This document shows, piece by piece, positions 43,650-53,460 of a stretch of DNA of 64,000 nt. Origin of the DNA: Nitrospira sp. (lineage in GTDB: Bacteria > Nitrospirota > Nitrospiria > Nitrospirales > Nitrospiraceae); NCBI GenBank assembly GCA_018242725.1, contig JAFEBI010000010.1, positions 65,892 through 129,891 on the forward strand, in the 5' to 3' direction. The notes beneath the pieces are model-generated. The model made no database searches. It had not been told where the DNA came from and worked only from the letters and a program-made list of their open reading frames with translations. How positions within the stretch are numbered: position 1 is the stretch's first letter; every line of letters starts with the position of its first letter. The position numbers were made by a program, and so were the translations under genes.

Positions 43650-44341
43650 GTAGTCCAGCGACCACACGCCATCTGCCTTCGGGGCTAGCTGAGGGGCAAC
43701 CTGCTCCCGGACGTCAGGGAATCCTGTTTATTGTTTCAGCCCCTTCAGGGGCTGGAAAGACGACGTTGTGCAAACAGATTGTGGCTTCGGTATCAGGGGT
43801 GTGGCATTCCGTATCCGCGACTACGAGAAAACCGCGTTCAGGAGAAGCGCATGAACGAGAGTATTTTTTCATTGAGGAACAACTGTTTCACGACATGGTG
43901 AGGCGTGACGAATTTTTAGAATATGCCCATGTCTACAACCACTGGTATGGAACTCCTCGGGGCCCTCTGATGGACAAGATTCAGCAGGGCGTTGACGTCT
44001 TGCTTGAAATTGATGTTCAGGGCGCACTGCAGATCAAGAAGCGATTTGTCGATACGGTTTCCATCTTTATCCTACCACCATCCATGGATATTCTCCGTGC
44101 CAGACTTCAGAGTCGAGCTTCGGACTCTCAGGAGGAAATCTTGCGCCGACTCCGCAAGGTGAAGGAGGAAGTCTGGTGTGTTCGTGAATATTCCTATATC
44201 GTTCGAAATGATGATCTTGAGCAGTCTCTTCGCGAGTTGCAGAGCATTTTTCAGGCTGAACGACTGAAGACCCAGCGGATGGACCTGCAGTGGCTTGAGC
44301 AGAGCTTTACCGATGAGTCGAACACAGTGCCGGAAGATTGA
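43646..44341 (+). CDS. gmk: Guanylate kinase
   Basis: Converts GMP to GDP. P-loop SAPSGAGKTTLCKQI, substrate-binding SATTRKPRSGEAHEREYFF, EYAHVYNHWYGTPRGPL, and LLEIDVQGALQIKKRF. About 25 extra residues precede the core. The ATG overlaps the yicC stop by 4 bases. Confidence 0.97.
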   Translation: MSSPATTRHLPSGLAEGQPAPGRQGILFIVSAPSGAGKTTLCKQIVASVSGVWHSVSATTRKPRSGEAHEREYFFIEEQLFHDMVRRDEFLEYAHVYNHWYGTPRGPLMDKIQQGVDVLLEIDVQGALQIKKRFVDTVSIFILPPSMDILRARLQSRASDSQEEILRRLRKVKEEVWCVREYSYIVRNDDLEQSLRELQSIFQAERLKTQRMDLQWLEQSFTDESNTVPED

Positions 44342-44383
44342 GAGTCTTTACTTACATTTATCGTATAGGGAGAGAGTCATATT

Positions 44384-44743
44384 ATGATCGATATGCTGAA
44401 TTTGTTGCCGCAGTATACGTCCAATGAATTCGACTCCAGGCACCGATTGGTGATTGTCGCCTCGCAGAGAGCCAAACATTTGACCCAAGGCGCCAGGCAT
44501 GGCGGACCTTCTCGGTTTACGAAGGAAACGACCGTCGCGCTTGATGAGGTTTTGAAAGGGCAAGTGAAGTATCTGATCGGTAAAGAAGCGCGTGATGCGA
44601 TGAAAGAAGCGAAGCGTGGGAAAGAAGGTGAGACCGAGCGTATTGCGATGATGACCGGAGAAGACGCCCGAGAGATCAAAAAAGAGCTCAGCGTGTATGT
44701 AGATGATACGGTTCAGCCGACGGTCGTCCAAACCGAGGAGTAG
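44384..44743 (+). CDS. rpoZ: RNA polymerase omega subunit
   Basis: Small RNA polymerase subunit. Its core resembles omega: DSRHRLVIVASQRAKHLTQG, FTKETTVALDEVLKGQVKYL. Its 119 residues make it longer than most, with an extra charged region (EAKRGKEGETER) and an acidic tail. It lies in the conserved place between gmk and coaBC. GGGAGAGAG precedes the start. Confidence 0.92.
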   Translation: MIDMLNLLPQYTSNEFDSRHRLVIVASQRAKHLTQGARHGGPSRFTKETTVALDEVLKGQVKYLIGKEARDAMKEAKRGKEGETERIAMMTGEDAREIKKELSVYVDDTVQPTVVQTEE

Positions 44744-44746
44744 CTG

Positions 44747-45979
44747 ATGGACGAAGCGAGGTCCACCACGACTCTTAGTGGTAAACACCTCGTGCTGGGG
44801 GTGACAGGGAGTATTGCCGCTTATAAGGCCGTCGGCGTGCTTCGTGCGCTGAGAGCTCAAGGAGCGTCCGTATCGGTTGTCATGACACGGGGGGCGACAA
44901 AGTTTATAACGCCTCTGACATTTGAAGTGCTTTCAGGTCATCGTGTCATCACTGATCTCTTTGAGGCTCATGAAACCATGCCGCATCTGACCATGGCCGA
45001 GGGTGCCGATGTGGTTCTTGTGGCTCCAGCGACAGCGAATTTTTTGGCGAAGGCCGCGCTTGGCCTTGCGGATGATGTCTTAACTACGATGTTACTGAAT
45101 GTTCGATGTCCTGTCATTGTTGCTCCTGCCATGGACGGCGAGATGTGGACGCATCCCACAGTTGCTCAACATGTGGATGCGCTCCGAGCGCGTGGCGTGG
45201 TCGTGCTTGACCCTGAGGTAGGCCCACTTGCATCAGGCCGAGTCGCACAGGGACGGCTCCCTGCAGAGGCAACTATTCTGGATACGGTTCATGCTGCGGT
45301 CCTTCCTCATGGCGATTGGCGAGGCCAGAGAGTATTGGTATCCGCCGGGCCAACGCAAGAGCCTCTCGATCCAGTACGGTTTCTTTCCAACCGTTCGTCA
45401 GGAAAAATGGGGTATGCCATTGCCGAAGCGGTACGTACTCGTGGAGGGGAGGTGGTCTTGGTCACGGGGCCTTCCGCATTGACGCCTCCTTCGGGGGTCA
45501 CCACGGTTCACGTGAATACTGCGAGTGAGATGGCTGATGCCTTGTCTCGGCACTTTTCTTCCTGCACAGTCCTGATCATGGCGGCCGCCGTTGCCGATTT
45601 TCGTCCACGGGTGACAGCTTCAGAGAAACTGAAAAAACAGGGGAAATCTGCGATCGAACTTGGACTCGAAGCAACTCCGGACATTCTTGCGATGCTCTCC
45701 GCAAGGCGTACATCACAGGTTATCGTCGGGTTTGCAGCAGAAACGGAACAGGTGTTCGCTCATGCCAAGGACAAGCTGAAAGGAAAGGGATTGGATCTGA
45801 TTGTCGCCAATGACGTGACGCAAGCAGGCGGCGGGTTTGGCAGTGATGACAATGCAGCGGTCATTCTATCAGCTACAGGAGAGCAGAGAGTATTCAGTCT
45901 GATGCCCAAGCGGCGGTTGGCAGATGAGATTCTGAATGCGGTGCGTGATTTGTGTCTGATGGCACCGCGCGGTGCGTGA
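44747..45979 (+). CDS. coaBC: Phosphopantothenoylcysteine decarboxylase/synthetase CoaBC
   Basis: Bifunctional coenzyme A enzyme. The CoaC flavoprotein half has LGVTGSIAAYKAVGVLRALR and VAPAMDGEMWTHPTV. The CoaB half has VSAGPTQEPLDPVRFLSNRS followed by SGKMGYAIAE, and VGFAAETE. Its 410 residues are normal. It follows rpoZ by 3 bases. Confidence 0.96.
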   Translation: MDEARSTTTLSGKHLVLGVTGSIAAYKAVGVLRALRAQGASVSVVMTRGATKFITPLTFEVLSGHRVITDLFEAHETMPHLTMAEGADVVLVAPATANFLAKAALGLADDVLTTMLLNVRCPVIVAPAMDGEMWTHPTVAQHVDALRARGVVVLDPEVGPLASGRVAQGRLPAEATILDTVHAAVLPHGDWRGQRVLVSAGPTQEPLDPVRFLSNRSSGKMGYAIAEAVRTRGGEVVLVTGPSALTPPSGVTTVHVNTASEMADALSRHFSSCTVLIMAAAVADFRPRVTASEKLKKQGKSAIELGLEATPDILAMLSARRTSQVIVGFAAETEQVFAHAKDKLKGKGLDLIVANDVTQAGGGFGSDDNAAVILSATGEQRVFSLMPKRRLADEILNAVRDLCLMAPRGA

Positions 45980-45999
45980 CTCGTGGAGTGATCCTGTTT

Positions 46000-46746
46000 A
46001 TGGCTTCTGGTTCCAAGAAGACGGACAACTCTGCCGAGATCGATCGATTGGCCCTGGCGCTCGCCAAAGAGCCAGGATCAAAAGTCTTTATCTCCCTGGC
46101 TGAAGAGTATGGGAAGGCTGGTCGATGGGAAGAAGCCGTCGTTGTACTGGAGGATGGCCTGAAGACCTATCCTGGTTTCATTACGGCCATGGTGGCGTTA
46201 GGGCGTGCGTATGAGCAGGTGAACCAGCCGGTTAAGGCCAAAGTCATTCTTGAAGAGGCTATAAAAGTAAGCCCCGATAATCTGCGTGCACATCGAACAC
46301 TGGCCAAACTCTATGCGACTCAAGGAGCCAAGGATGCCGCCATCCGTTCTTGTAACGCCATTTTGGCGGTGAACTCACAGGATCAAGAAGCGTTGGCTCT
46401 TCGGGCAAGTCTTGACCACGCGGTGACGAAGGAACATGTTTCGGCTCCTAACCAGCCAACAGTGGATTCTGAGAAGCCGCAGGCTGATTGTCCTGGTGGA
46501 GTATCCATGTCCTCGGTTGTGGGAGGGACGGCTCAGGTAATAGAGAATGATGGTGATGATCATTTGGCTCCGATCCGACAAGGTTTCGCCGAATGTGCTG
46601 AGCCTGTAGCTGCCGCTCTGTCACTGGGCACTCAGGAAACGAGCAAGACGGTCGTCGCACGACTTGAGCAGTGGCTGCATTTGATTCAAGCGCGTCGCCG
46701 TGATGTTTCTGGTCTACCGCAACCTGTCCAGAAGACTTCTGTGTGA
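46000..46746 (+). CDS. TPR-repeat protein
   Basis: A cytoplasmic protein of 248 residues with about three tetratricopeptide repeats (residues 10-130: FISLAEEYGKAGRWEEAVVV, ALGRAYEQVNQPVKAKVIL, HRTLAKLYATQGAKDAAI). A less ordered region follows, then a C-terminal helix (TVVARLEQWLHLIQARRRD). It is an interaction scaffold of unknown partner. The ATG at 46000 with GGAG upstream is preferred to the frame overlapping coaBC. Confidence 0.8.
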   Translation: MASGSKKTDNSAEIDRLALALAKEPGSKVFISLAEEYGKAGRWEEAVVVLEDGLKTYPGFITAMVALGRAYEQVNQPVKAKVILEEAIKVSPDNLRAHRTLAKLYATQGAKDAAIRSCNAILAVNSQDQEALALRASLDHAVTKEHVSAPNQPTVDSEKPQADCPGGVSMSSVVGGTAQVIENDGDDHLAPIRQGFAECAEPVAAALSLGTQETSKTVVARLEQWLHLIQARRRDVSGLPQPVQKTSV

Positions 46747-46756
46747 CATCAACGGT

Positions 46757-46785
46757 TTGACCCCCTGAAAGCAGACTGCTAGAAT
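46757..46785 (+). promoter_or_regulatory. Sigma-70 type promoter for aroQ-efp-accB-accC
   Basis: TTGACC (46757-46762), a 17-base spacer and TAGAAT (46780-46785), 55 bases before the aroQ start. Confidence 0.72.
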
Positions 46786-46840
46786 GCCGCCTTCAGTAGG
46801 TAGGTGGTCTTCATTTCGTGTGGAAGGGGGCATACACGCC

Positions 46841-47341
46841 ATGCTCCGTGTCTTGGTTTTGCATGGTCCCAATTTGAACCTGCTTGGTAATCGTGAACAG
46901 GCGATTTATGGGACAACGTCTCTTGAAACGATTGACTCGTCCCTCCGCAAGTTGGGAGACGAACTTGGAGCAGAGCTTGTTATTCGGCAATCCAATCATG
47001 AGGGAGAGTTGGTGACTTGGATTCAGGAAGCCCGCCGAGATTGTCAGGGGATCCTCATCAATCCGGCAGCCTATACGCACACCAGCATCGCGATACGCGA
47101 TGCATTGGCGGCGGTCGATCTTCCGGCGGTCGAGGTGCATCTGTCAAATATTTATCGGCGGGAAAATTTTCGGCAACAGTCCTATGTGTCTGGAGTTGCC
47201 GTCGCGCAGGTTTCCGGGTTTGGTCCTTCCGGCTATTTGTTGGCCCTGCGCGGACTATGTGAGTTTGTTACTAAATCCTTGCCGACAGGTTCCAAACCAG
47301 CGGTCTCGTCCGCAGAGAGAGGCCGGACTGGCCTGATATGA
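46841..47341 (+). CDS. aroQ: 3-dehydroquinate dehydratase, type II
   Basis: Third step of the shikimate pathway. It begins [19 protein letters not shown], contains the active-site Tyr in [39 protein letters not shown] and the family end. The ATG at 46841 follows GGAAGGGGG and gives 166 residues; the open frame upstream overlaps the promoter. The order aroQ-efp-accB-accC is widely conserved. Confidence 0.97.
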   Translation: MLRVLVLHGPNLNLLGNREQAIYGTTSLETIDSSLRKLGDELGAELVIRQSNHEGELVTWIQEARRDCQGILINPAAYTHTSIAIRDALAAVDLPAVEVHLSNIYRRENFRQQSYVSGVAVAQVSGFGPSGYLLALRGLCEFVTKSLPTGSKPAVSSAERGRTGLI

Positions 47342-47389
47342 GCCTGGTTATAGGCGAGGAGTGTTTCTTCTCATCGAAGGGGGTTTAGA

Positions 47390-47950
47390 GTGATTTCCAC
47401 GGTTGATTTTCGTGGCGGTGTCCGTTTGATGGTTGAAGGGGAACCTTTCTATATTGTTGAATTTCAGCATGTCAAGCCTGGCAAAGGTGGTGCATTTGTC
47501 CGTACCAAGTTGAAGAGCTACCTTTCAGGGAATGTGCTGGATCGTACATTTCGATCTGGGGAGCGATTTGAAGAGCCTGATCTTGAAGAGCGTGATATGC
47601 AGTTCCTCTATGCGGCCAGCGAGGCCTATACGCTCATGGATACGGAGAGCTATGAGCAGCTCACGTTTGAGAAACGTCAATTGGGGGAGAATGCCGACCT
47701 GTTGAAAGAAAACATGGTCGTCAAGATCCTCATCTATGAGCATCGTCCGATCGCAGTGGAACTGCCGAACTTTATCGAACTCAAGGTCGTCGATGGAGAG
47801 CCGGGTGTGCGGGGGGACACAGCATCCGGAGGAACAAAACCGGTCATCGTGGAAACAGGAGCTACAATCAAGGTGCCGCTGTACCTGGAGGTTGGCACGG
47901 TGATTCGAATCGATACTCGTACGCGATCCTATGTGGAGCGTGTTCGGTGA
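47390..47950 (+). CDS. efp: Elongation factor P
   Basis: Rescues ribosomes stalled on polyproline. Three beta-barrel domains: the KOW-like N-domain with the loop VKPGKGGAF, whose Lys32 is the usual site of modification, the OB domain (FMDTESYEQ-like [14 protein letters not shown]) and the C-domain ending [15 protein letters not shown]. The GTG start follows GAAGGGGG. No epmA/epmB or earP gene is in the window, so the modification cannot be told. Confidence 0.97.
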   Translation: MISTVDFRGGVRLMVEGEPFYIVEFQHVKPGKGGAFVRTKLKSYLSGNVLDRTFRSGERFEEPDLEERDMQFLYAASEAYTLMDTESYEQLTFEKRQLGENADLLKENMVVKILIYEHRPIAVELPNFIELKVVDGEPGVRGDTASGGTKPVIVETGATIKVPLYLEVGTVIRIDTRTRSYVERVR

Positions 47951-48501
47951 GAGGTCGTCGGCCAAAGCCCAAAGCGCGTCGTATTGTGTTACCGGAGAAG
48001 CCGGGCCCGTCGCTTGGTGATGCCATACTTACTCTTGGTTCAAGCAGATATCTCCAGGAACTTATCGATCTTCTTCGGCGTAATAACCTGACCGAGCTGG
48101 AGCTTGAGCACCAGGGTGTTCGGATACGGCTGAGGCACGAGTCTATGGCAAAGACTCCTGTGGCGGTTCATCAGGAGTCGGCTCCGACTGTTGCTCAGCA
48201 ACCGTCGCATGCTGTCTCCTCTACGACGCCGGTGATGGAAGGGACTGCCGGGTTTGTGACGGTAACCTCACCGATTGTCGGGACGTTTTATCGCTCTCCT
48301 TCTCCGGATGCGGACTCTTACGTCGATGAAGGCGATTTTGTCAAGAAGGGCCAAGTTCTCTGCATCGTTGAGGCGATGAAGCTTATGAATGAGATCGAAT
48401 CTGAAATAGATGGCCGGATTGTGAAGATCGTAGTGGAGAATACAAAGTCCGTTGAATATGGTCAAGCCTTGTTCCTCATCGATCCTAAAGCCACCCCGTA
48501 G
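47947..48501 (+). CDS. accB: Biotin carboxyl carrier protein
   Basis: Carries biotin between AccC and AccA/AccD. The C-terminal biotinyl domain has the attachment Lys145 in [12 protein letters not shown], preceded by [16 protein letters not shown] Pro/Ala/Thr-rich linker (about 70-100) joins it to an N-terminal helix ([19 protein letters not shown]). The GTG overlaps the efp stop (GTGA). The first 30 or so residues are basic and unusual, so the true start may be a little downstream. Confidence 0.95.
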   Translation: MRGRRPKPKARRIVLPEKPGPSLGDAILTLGSSRYLQELIDLLRRNNLTELELEHQGVRIRLRHESMAKTPVAVHQESAPTVAQQPSHAVSSTTPVMEGTAGFVTVTSPIVGTFYRSPSPDADSYVDEGDFVKKGQVLCIVEAMKLMNEIESEIDGRIVKIVVENTKSVEYGQALFLIDPKATP

Positions 48502-48544
48502 GTTATTCTCACGGTGATTCTCTCCATTGTGTCGGAGCCAAGAC

Positions 48545-49885
48545 GTGTTTAAAAAAGTTCTGATTGCCAATCGTGGAGAAATTGCGCTGCGAGTGATTCG
48601 CGCTTGCAAGGAGCTCGGCATTCAGACCGTCGCGATTCATTCCGAGGCTGATGCGCTTGCGATGCATGTACGGGCGGCTGATGAAAAAGTCTGTGTCGGA
48701 CCGGCTGATTCTGCGCTCAGTTATCGGAACATTCCCAATGTCTTGAGTGCAGCGGAAATTACCGGAGTGGATGCGATTCATCCCGGGTACGGGTTTCTTT
48801 CCGAGAACGCCCATTTTGCTGAGGTGTGTGAATCGATCGGGATCAAGTTCATCGGACCCAGCTCCGAAAATATCGCCATGATGGGGGACAAAGCGAAAGC
48901 GCGAGAGATCGTTGCCAAACGAGGTCTTCCCGTCACTCCAGGGAGCCCCGGTGAAGTGCGGAGTGAGGAAGACGCGTTACAGGCTGCACAGAAGATCGGG
49001 TTTCCGGTTATCATCAAGGCAACGGCCGGCGGAGGAGGCCGTGGGATGCGCGTCGTCAATCGAGCCGAGGACTTAGGGCGAGCCTTTCAAGCCGCCCAAG
49101 CTGAAGCCAAATCGACATTTGGGAACGACGGAGTGTACCTTGAGCGCTATTTCTTAGAGCCGCGTCATATCGAAGTGCAGGTCTTGGCTGATCAGCAGGG
49201 CCGCGTGATTCATCTTGGAGAGCGTGATTGCTCTATTCAGCGGCGGCATCAGAAGCTGGTCGAGGAAACTCCATCTCCTGTCGTCGACGACAAGCTTCGT
49301 CGAGAGATCGGACGAGTGGCCGTGGAAGCCGTCAAGGCCGCGCACTATCGCAATGTCGGGACAGTGGAGTTTCTCCTTGATAAAGAACGAAACTTTTATT
49401 TCATGGAAGTCAATACCCGTATTCAAGTGGAGCATCCGATCACTGAAATGGTGACGGGTGTCGATTTGATCAAGGAGCAGATTCGGCTTGCAGCGGGACA
49501 TCCTCTCTCGCTACGCCAACAGGATGTGGTGTTGGTCGGCCACAGTCTGGAGTGCCGCATCAACGCCGAGGATCCTGAGAAGTTTACCCCGTCCCCCGGA
49601 ACCATTACCAAATACAGTCCACCGGGAGGATTCGGTGTACGAGTGGATTCTGCGATGGAGTCGGGCTCGATCGTTGTGCCGCATTACGATTCGATGATTG
49701 CGAAGCTGATTACGCATGGTCGTGATCGACACGAGTCGATGGCACGGATGAGGCGAGCCCTGGGTGAATTCGTGATCGAGGGGATCAAGACGACGATACC
49801 GCTTCATCGCCGGATTCTTGATGACCCTGATTTTCAAAAGGGCCATGTCTCGACCACATTCTTGGAGCATTTCTTGGCAAGGTAG
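48545..49885 (+). CDS. accC: Biotin carboxylase
   Basis: ATP-grasp subunit that carboxylates the biotin of Acc[21 protein letters not shown] starts the protein, with [18 protein letters not shown], the Gly-rich [14 protein letters not shown], and [18 protein letters not shown]. The GTG at 48545 (GGAG 8 bases upstream) gives 446 residues and the standard N-terminus. It is the last gene of the aroQ operon. Confidence 0.97.
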   Translation: MFKKVLIANRGEIALRVIRACKELGIQTVAIHSEADALAMHVRAADEKVCVGPADSALSYRNIPNVLSAAEITGVDAIHPGYGFLSENAHFAEVCESIGIKFIGPSSENIAMMGDKAKAREIVAKRGLPVTPGSPGEVRSEEDALQAAQKIGFPVIIKATAGGGGRGMRVVNRAEDLGRAFQAAQAEAKSTFGNDGVYLERYFLEPRHIEVQVLADQQGRVIHLGERDCSIQRRHQKLVEETPSPVVDDKLRREIGRVAVEAVKAAHYRNVGTVEFLLDKERNFYFMEVNTRIQVEHPITEMVTGVDLIKEQIRLAAGHPLSLRQQDVVLVGHSLECRINAEDPEKFTPSPGTITKYSPPGGFGVRVDSAMESGSIVVPHYDSMIAKLITHGRDRHESMARMRRALGEFVIEGIKTTIPLHRRILDDPDFQKGHVSTTFLEHFLAR

Positions 49886-50090
49886 CGTGTGATCGTTCCT
49901 TCTTGAGTCTTCCGTGTTCGGATTTCCCTCTGGTCGTGCGCTCATTCTCTTGGCCTCTTACTGCCCTCATGCTCACCGTGTTGAATGAGTGTGCCGGAAA
50001 GATTGCCTGTCTCGGGAAATGAGGAAACGTGATTCTTGGCGGTCTTCCTGATAGGATAAAAAGATATCTTCGTGCGAGCGCGTGTGATGT

Positions 50091-51344
50091 ATGCGACGAA
50101 TTGGATTGATGCTTAGCATCTTAGCAGTCGGCCTCGGTATCGGAGGCTATGTGTTTTTCAACGGGGAGCGGAAGACCCCTGTTCGATACCGAACGGCACC
50201 GGTTGAGCGTGGGCAGGTTATTTCCGTCGTCAGCGCAACCGGGACGATCAATCCCGTGGTATCCGTCCAAGTGGGGACGCAAGTATCGGGCATGATCAAG
50301 AGCCTTCACGCCGATTTCAATTCGCGCGTCAAGGTTGGGGATATTGTGGCGGTCATTGACCCGGAGCCGTTTAAGGCTCGTCGGGAACAGGCCGCGAGCA
50401 ACTTGGACATGGCGCGGGCGAGCGTCGCGCGGGCGAGAGCCGAATTAGCCCAACGAAAGCGAGAGCTCAGCCGTGTGGAAGTGCTGTTGCCGGAGCAGTT
50501 TGTGTCGCAAAATGATGCTGATGTTGCCACGACGAACTACCAAAATGCCGAGGCGCAGCTCCGAGTCACTGAGGCACAGGTCAAGCAAGCAGAGGCGGCG
50601 GTGAATGCCGCAGATCTCGAGCTGAAATATACGGTGATTCGTTCACCTGTTGAAGGGATCGTGGTCGCCCGCAATATCGAGGTCGGACAGACGGTTGCGT
50701 CCAGCTTCGCCACGCCAAACCTCTTTCTCATCGCGCTGGATTTGACCAAGATGCAAGTCGACACCAATGTCAGCGAATCGGATATCGGGGGGATGTCGGA
50801 AGGAAAAGAAGCGGTTTTTACCGTCGATGCCTACCCCGGGATCTCGTTTACGGGCATCGTGAAGCAGGTTCGTCTCGCGCCGATCAGTGTACAGAATGTT
50901 GTGACGTACAATGTCGTGGTCGGTGTGGATAACGCCGACTTGCAGCTCAAGCCGGGCATGACCGCGAATGTCTCGATTGTAGTCGCGCAGAAAGACCAAG
51001 TCATCAAGGTTCCCAATGCTGCTCTCAGATTTGTGCCTCCAAAAAGTGAAGGAAGTCCGCCAGACGTTGGTGGACGATCGTCGAAAGGAGACCATGTTCG
51101 TCCGGTCTCGCTCGACGGGAGAACGATGGTGATGAGAACCGTGTGGAAGCAGGCAGAAAACGGAGATCTTGTTCCGCTGCCCGTTCAGACCGGTATCTCG
51201 GACGGTTCTTCAACGGAGATCATGTCTGGGAGTCTGGCGGAAGGTGATGTGATTGTGATCGGGATTGACCAATCGTTGGGGGAGAGAAGAGGCAACGAGC
51301 TCCCCCCAGGATTCGGTAGTCCACAACGCCCTCGCAATCGTTAA
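50091..51344 (+). CDS. MacA-like periplasmic adaptor (RND/HlyD type)
   Basis: An N-terminal membrane anchor (IGLMLSILAVGLGIGGYVFF) is followed by a lipoyl/beta-barrel core: VERGQVISVVSATGTINPVV, SVQVGTQVSGMIKSLHADFN, a coiled-coil hairpin at about 95-175 rich in Ala/Arg/Glu, and LKPGMTANVSIVVAQKDQV. It bridges an inner-membrane ABC transporter to an outer-membrane channel. The next two genes encode the matching ATPase and permease. The substrate is unknown, and no TolC is encoded here. Confidence 0.92.
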   Translation: MRRIGLMLSILAVGLGIGGYVFFNGERKTPVRYRTAPVERGQVISVVSATGTINPVVSVQVGTQVSGMIKSLHADFNSRVKVGDIVAVIDPEPFKARREQAASNLDMARASVARARAELAQRKRELSRVEVLLPEQFVSQNDADVATTNYQNAEAQLRVTEAQVKQAEAAVNAADLELKYTVIRSPVEGIVVARNIEVGQTVASSFATPNLFLIALDLTKMQVDTNVSESDIGGMSEGKEAVFTVDAYPGISFTGIVKQVRLAPISVQNVVTYNVVVGVDNADLQLKPGMTANVSIVVAQKDQVIKVPNAALRFVPPKSEGSPPDVGGRSSKGDHVRPVSLDGRTMVMRTVWKQAENGDLVPLPVQTGISDGSSTEIMSGSLAEGDVIVIGIDQSLGERRGNELPPGFGSPQRPRNR

Positions 51345-51477
51345 GATTTTTTCTTGATGTCAGACGATGGTAACGAGGAATCCTGTTTGCTAGGTGGAAG
51401 GCAAGAGATGTCGGCGCACCGAGCGGCGTTCCGTCTTCCGCCATGCCACCGAGATTGTCATTGAGTTGTGTCGGGAT

Positions 51478-52179
51478 ATGGCCCCACTCATCGTCTGCGA
51501 AGATCTCTGGAAGGTATACCGAGTCGGCGATGTTGAGGTGCAAGCATTGCGTGGCCTCAGTGTGACGATCAATGAGGGTGAGTTTGTCGCCATTATGGGG
51601 ACAAGCGGTTCAGGAAAGTCGACATTAATGAATATCCTTGGCTGCCTCGATCAACCGAGCAAGGGACGCTATCAGCTGGGCGGTGTAGAGGTGGAGCGGT
51701 TGCTACCGGATCAGTTGGCGGAGATCAGGAATCAGCGGCTTGGTTTTGTCTTTCAAAGTTTCAACCTCATTCCAAGAACCAGTGCACTGGAAAATACTCA
51801 ATTGCCGCTCATGTATCGAGGGCTGTCGTTAAAAGAACAACGAGCCCTTGCCTCGGCCGCACTCGAACGGGTCGGGCTGAAGGGCCGTGAGCATCATACT
51901 CCGACACAATTGTCAGGTGGTCAACAACAACGGGTGGCGATTGCTCGGGCATTGGTCACCTCTCCCTCCTTGCTGCTTGCCGACGAACCAACCGGAAATC
52001 TTGACACGCGGTCAAGTGATGAAATCATGGCGATCCTTGAAGGGCTGAATCATGATGGGATCACCGTCATTCTTGTCACTCATGAAATCGATATTGCTGC
52101 TCATGCTGCACGAGAAATTGTGATCAAGGACGGGCACGTCTTGAGTGATCGTACGGTCCACGATCGAGCTCATTCGTAG
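51478..52179 (+). CDS. MacB-type ABC transporter ATPase
   Basis: A 233-residue ATPase of the LolD/MacB group. Walker A MGTSGSGKSTLMNILG, Q-loop FVFQSFNLIPR, signature [16 protein letters not shown], Walker [13 protein letters not shown]. The ATG at 51478 is preferred to the longer frame. In E. coli MacB this domain is fused to the permease; here it is separate. The permease gene follows 10 bases later from GTG 52190. Confidence 0.94.
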   Translation: MAPLIVCEDLWKVYRVGDVEVQALRGLSVTINEGEFVAIMGTSGSGKSTLMNILGCLDQPSKGRYQLGGVEVERLLPDQLAEIRNQRLGFVFQSFNLIPRTSALENTQLPLMYRGLSLKEQRALASAALERVGLKGREHHTPTQLSGGQQQRVAIARALVTSPSLLLADEPTGNLDTRSSDEIMAILEGLNHDGITVILVTHEIDIAAHAAREIVIKDGHVLSDRTVHDRAHS

Positions 52180-52189
52180 GGGGTGGCCG

Positions 52190-53425
52190 GTGCCGACGTT
52201 TGTGTGGTTGACGGTGGTGACTGCCCTACGAATCTTGCAGCGAAATCGCCTGCGTGCCGGATTGACGATGTTAGGAATCATCATTGGAGTCGGTGCGGTG
52301 ATTGCCATGGTGAGCATTGGAGAGGGGGCAAAGCTGGCTGTGCAGAAACAAATCGCCTCCATGGGCGCGAATAGTATCCTCATTTGGCCCAATTATACGG
52401 TAGTCAGTGGTGTCCGAGGGTCGCAGGGTGTCGTCATTACGCTGACTGTGGCCGATGCGATTGACTTGAAAAAGAAGATTCCTCTTTTGACCGAAACGGG
52501 CTGGTCTCGATCAGGCTCGATGCAGGTGATGAGTGGAGGCCGTAATTGGAGTACGACGGTCATAGGGGCATCGCCGAGTGTGCTGAGCATCAGGGACTGG
52601 GCCTACAGCAGCGGAGGTCCCTTTACACAAACGGATATGGATACCGCCGCAGGTGTGGCGCTGATTGGCCAAACGGTGGTGGACAATCTTTTTGAGCCGG
52701 GAGAGGAACCAGTCGGAGCGGTCATTCGTCTGAAAAATGTTCCGATCCGGGTGATCGGAGTCTTGAGCCCGAAAGGGCAGAGCCCTTCAGGTAGTGATCA
52801 AGATGATGTGGTGATGATTCCCTTCAGCACTGCCGAAAGAAAGGTGTTGGGAACATCCTTCCTTGGATCCGTTGGTGGGGTGTTTGCATCCACAGATCGG
52901 ACGGAAGATGTGTTCGATGCGGTTGAACAAATACGAGAGGTGTTGAGATCACGCCATCGGTTGCAAGGCAACCGACCAGATGACTTTAATATTCGTACCC
53001 AGATTGATGTGGCAAAGATTCAAGAGGGGACTAGTGAGACATTGACGGGCATGTTGCTCGCCATTGCATCCGTCTCGCTCCTTGTCGGAGGAATCGGCAT
53101 TATGAATATCTTGCTCGTGTCGGTGACCGAACGCACGAGAGAGATCGGGATCCGTATGGCAGTCGGTGCCAAACGGCTCCACATCATGTTGCAGTTTCTG
53201 ATTGAGGCCATGACGCTCAGTATGGTTGGCGGAGGGATCGGCGTGCTCTTCGGAGTGACCGCAGCGAAACTGACGTCCATTATTGCTGGCTGGCCGACCA
53301 TTATCTCAGGAAAGACGATCATGACTGCATTCGGCTTTTCTCTCGTGATCGGTCTGTTTTTTGGACTCTATCCTGCCAACAAAGCAGCGCGGCTCAACCC
53401 GATCGAAGCCTTGCGTTACGAATAG
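52190..53425 (+). CDS. MacB-type ABC transporter permease (FtsX fold)
   Basis: Four membrane helices: one at the start (AGLTMLGIIIGVGAVIAMVS) and three at the end (LLAIASVSLLVGGIGIMNIL, then further segments). In between is a large periplasmic MacB-PCD domain (about 45-270). The signature VTERTREIGIRMAVGAKR is present. The GTG at 52190 has AGGGGG directly upstream; an alternative longer start overlaps the ATPase gene by 35 bases. It forms the third part of the adaptor-ATPase-permease set. Confidence 0.93.
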   Translation: MPTFVWLTVVTALRILQRNRLRAGLTMLGIIIGVGAVIAMVSIGEGAKLAVQKQIASMGANSILIWPNYTVVSGVRGSQGVVITLTVADAIDLKKKIPLLTETGWSRSGSMQVMSGGRNWSTTVIGASPSVLSIRDWAYSSGGPFTQTDMDTAAGVALIGQTVVDNLFEPGEEPVGAVIRLKNVPIRVIGVLSPKGQSPSGSDQDDVVMIPFSTAERKVLGTSFLGSVGGVFASTDRTEDVFDAVEQIREVLRSRHRLQGNRPDDFNIRTQIDVAKIQEGTSETLTGMLLAIASVSLLVGGIGIMNILLVSVTERTREIGIRMAVGAKRLHIMLQFLIEAMTLSMVGGGIGVLFGVTAAKLTSIIAGWPTIISGKTIMTAFGFSLVIGLFFGLYPANKAARLNPIEALRYE

Positions 53426-53460
53426 GTGTACTGGTTGGTCGCGCACGCTGCTTTTCAGCT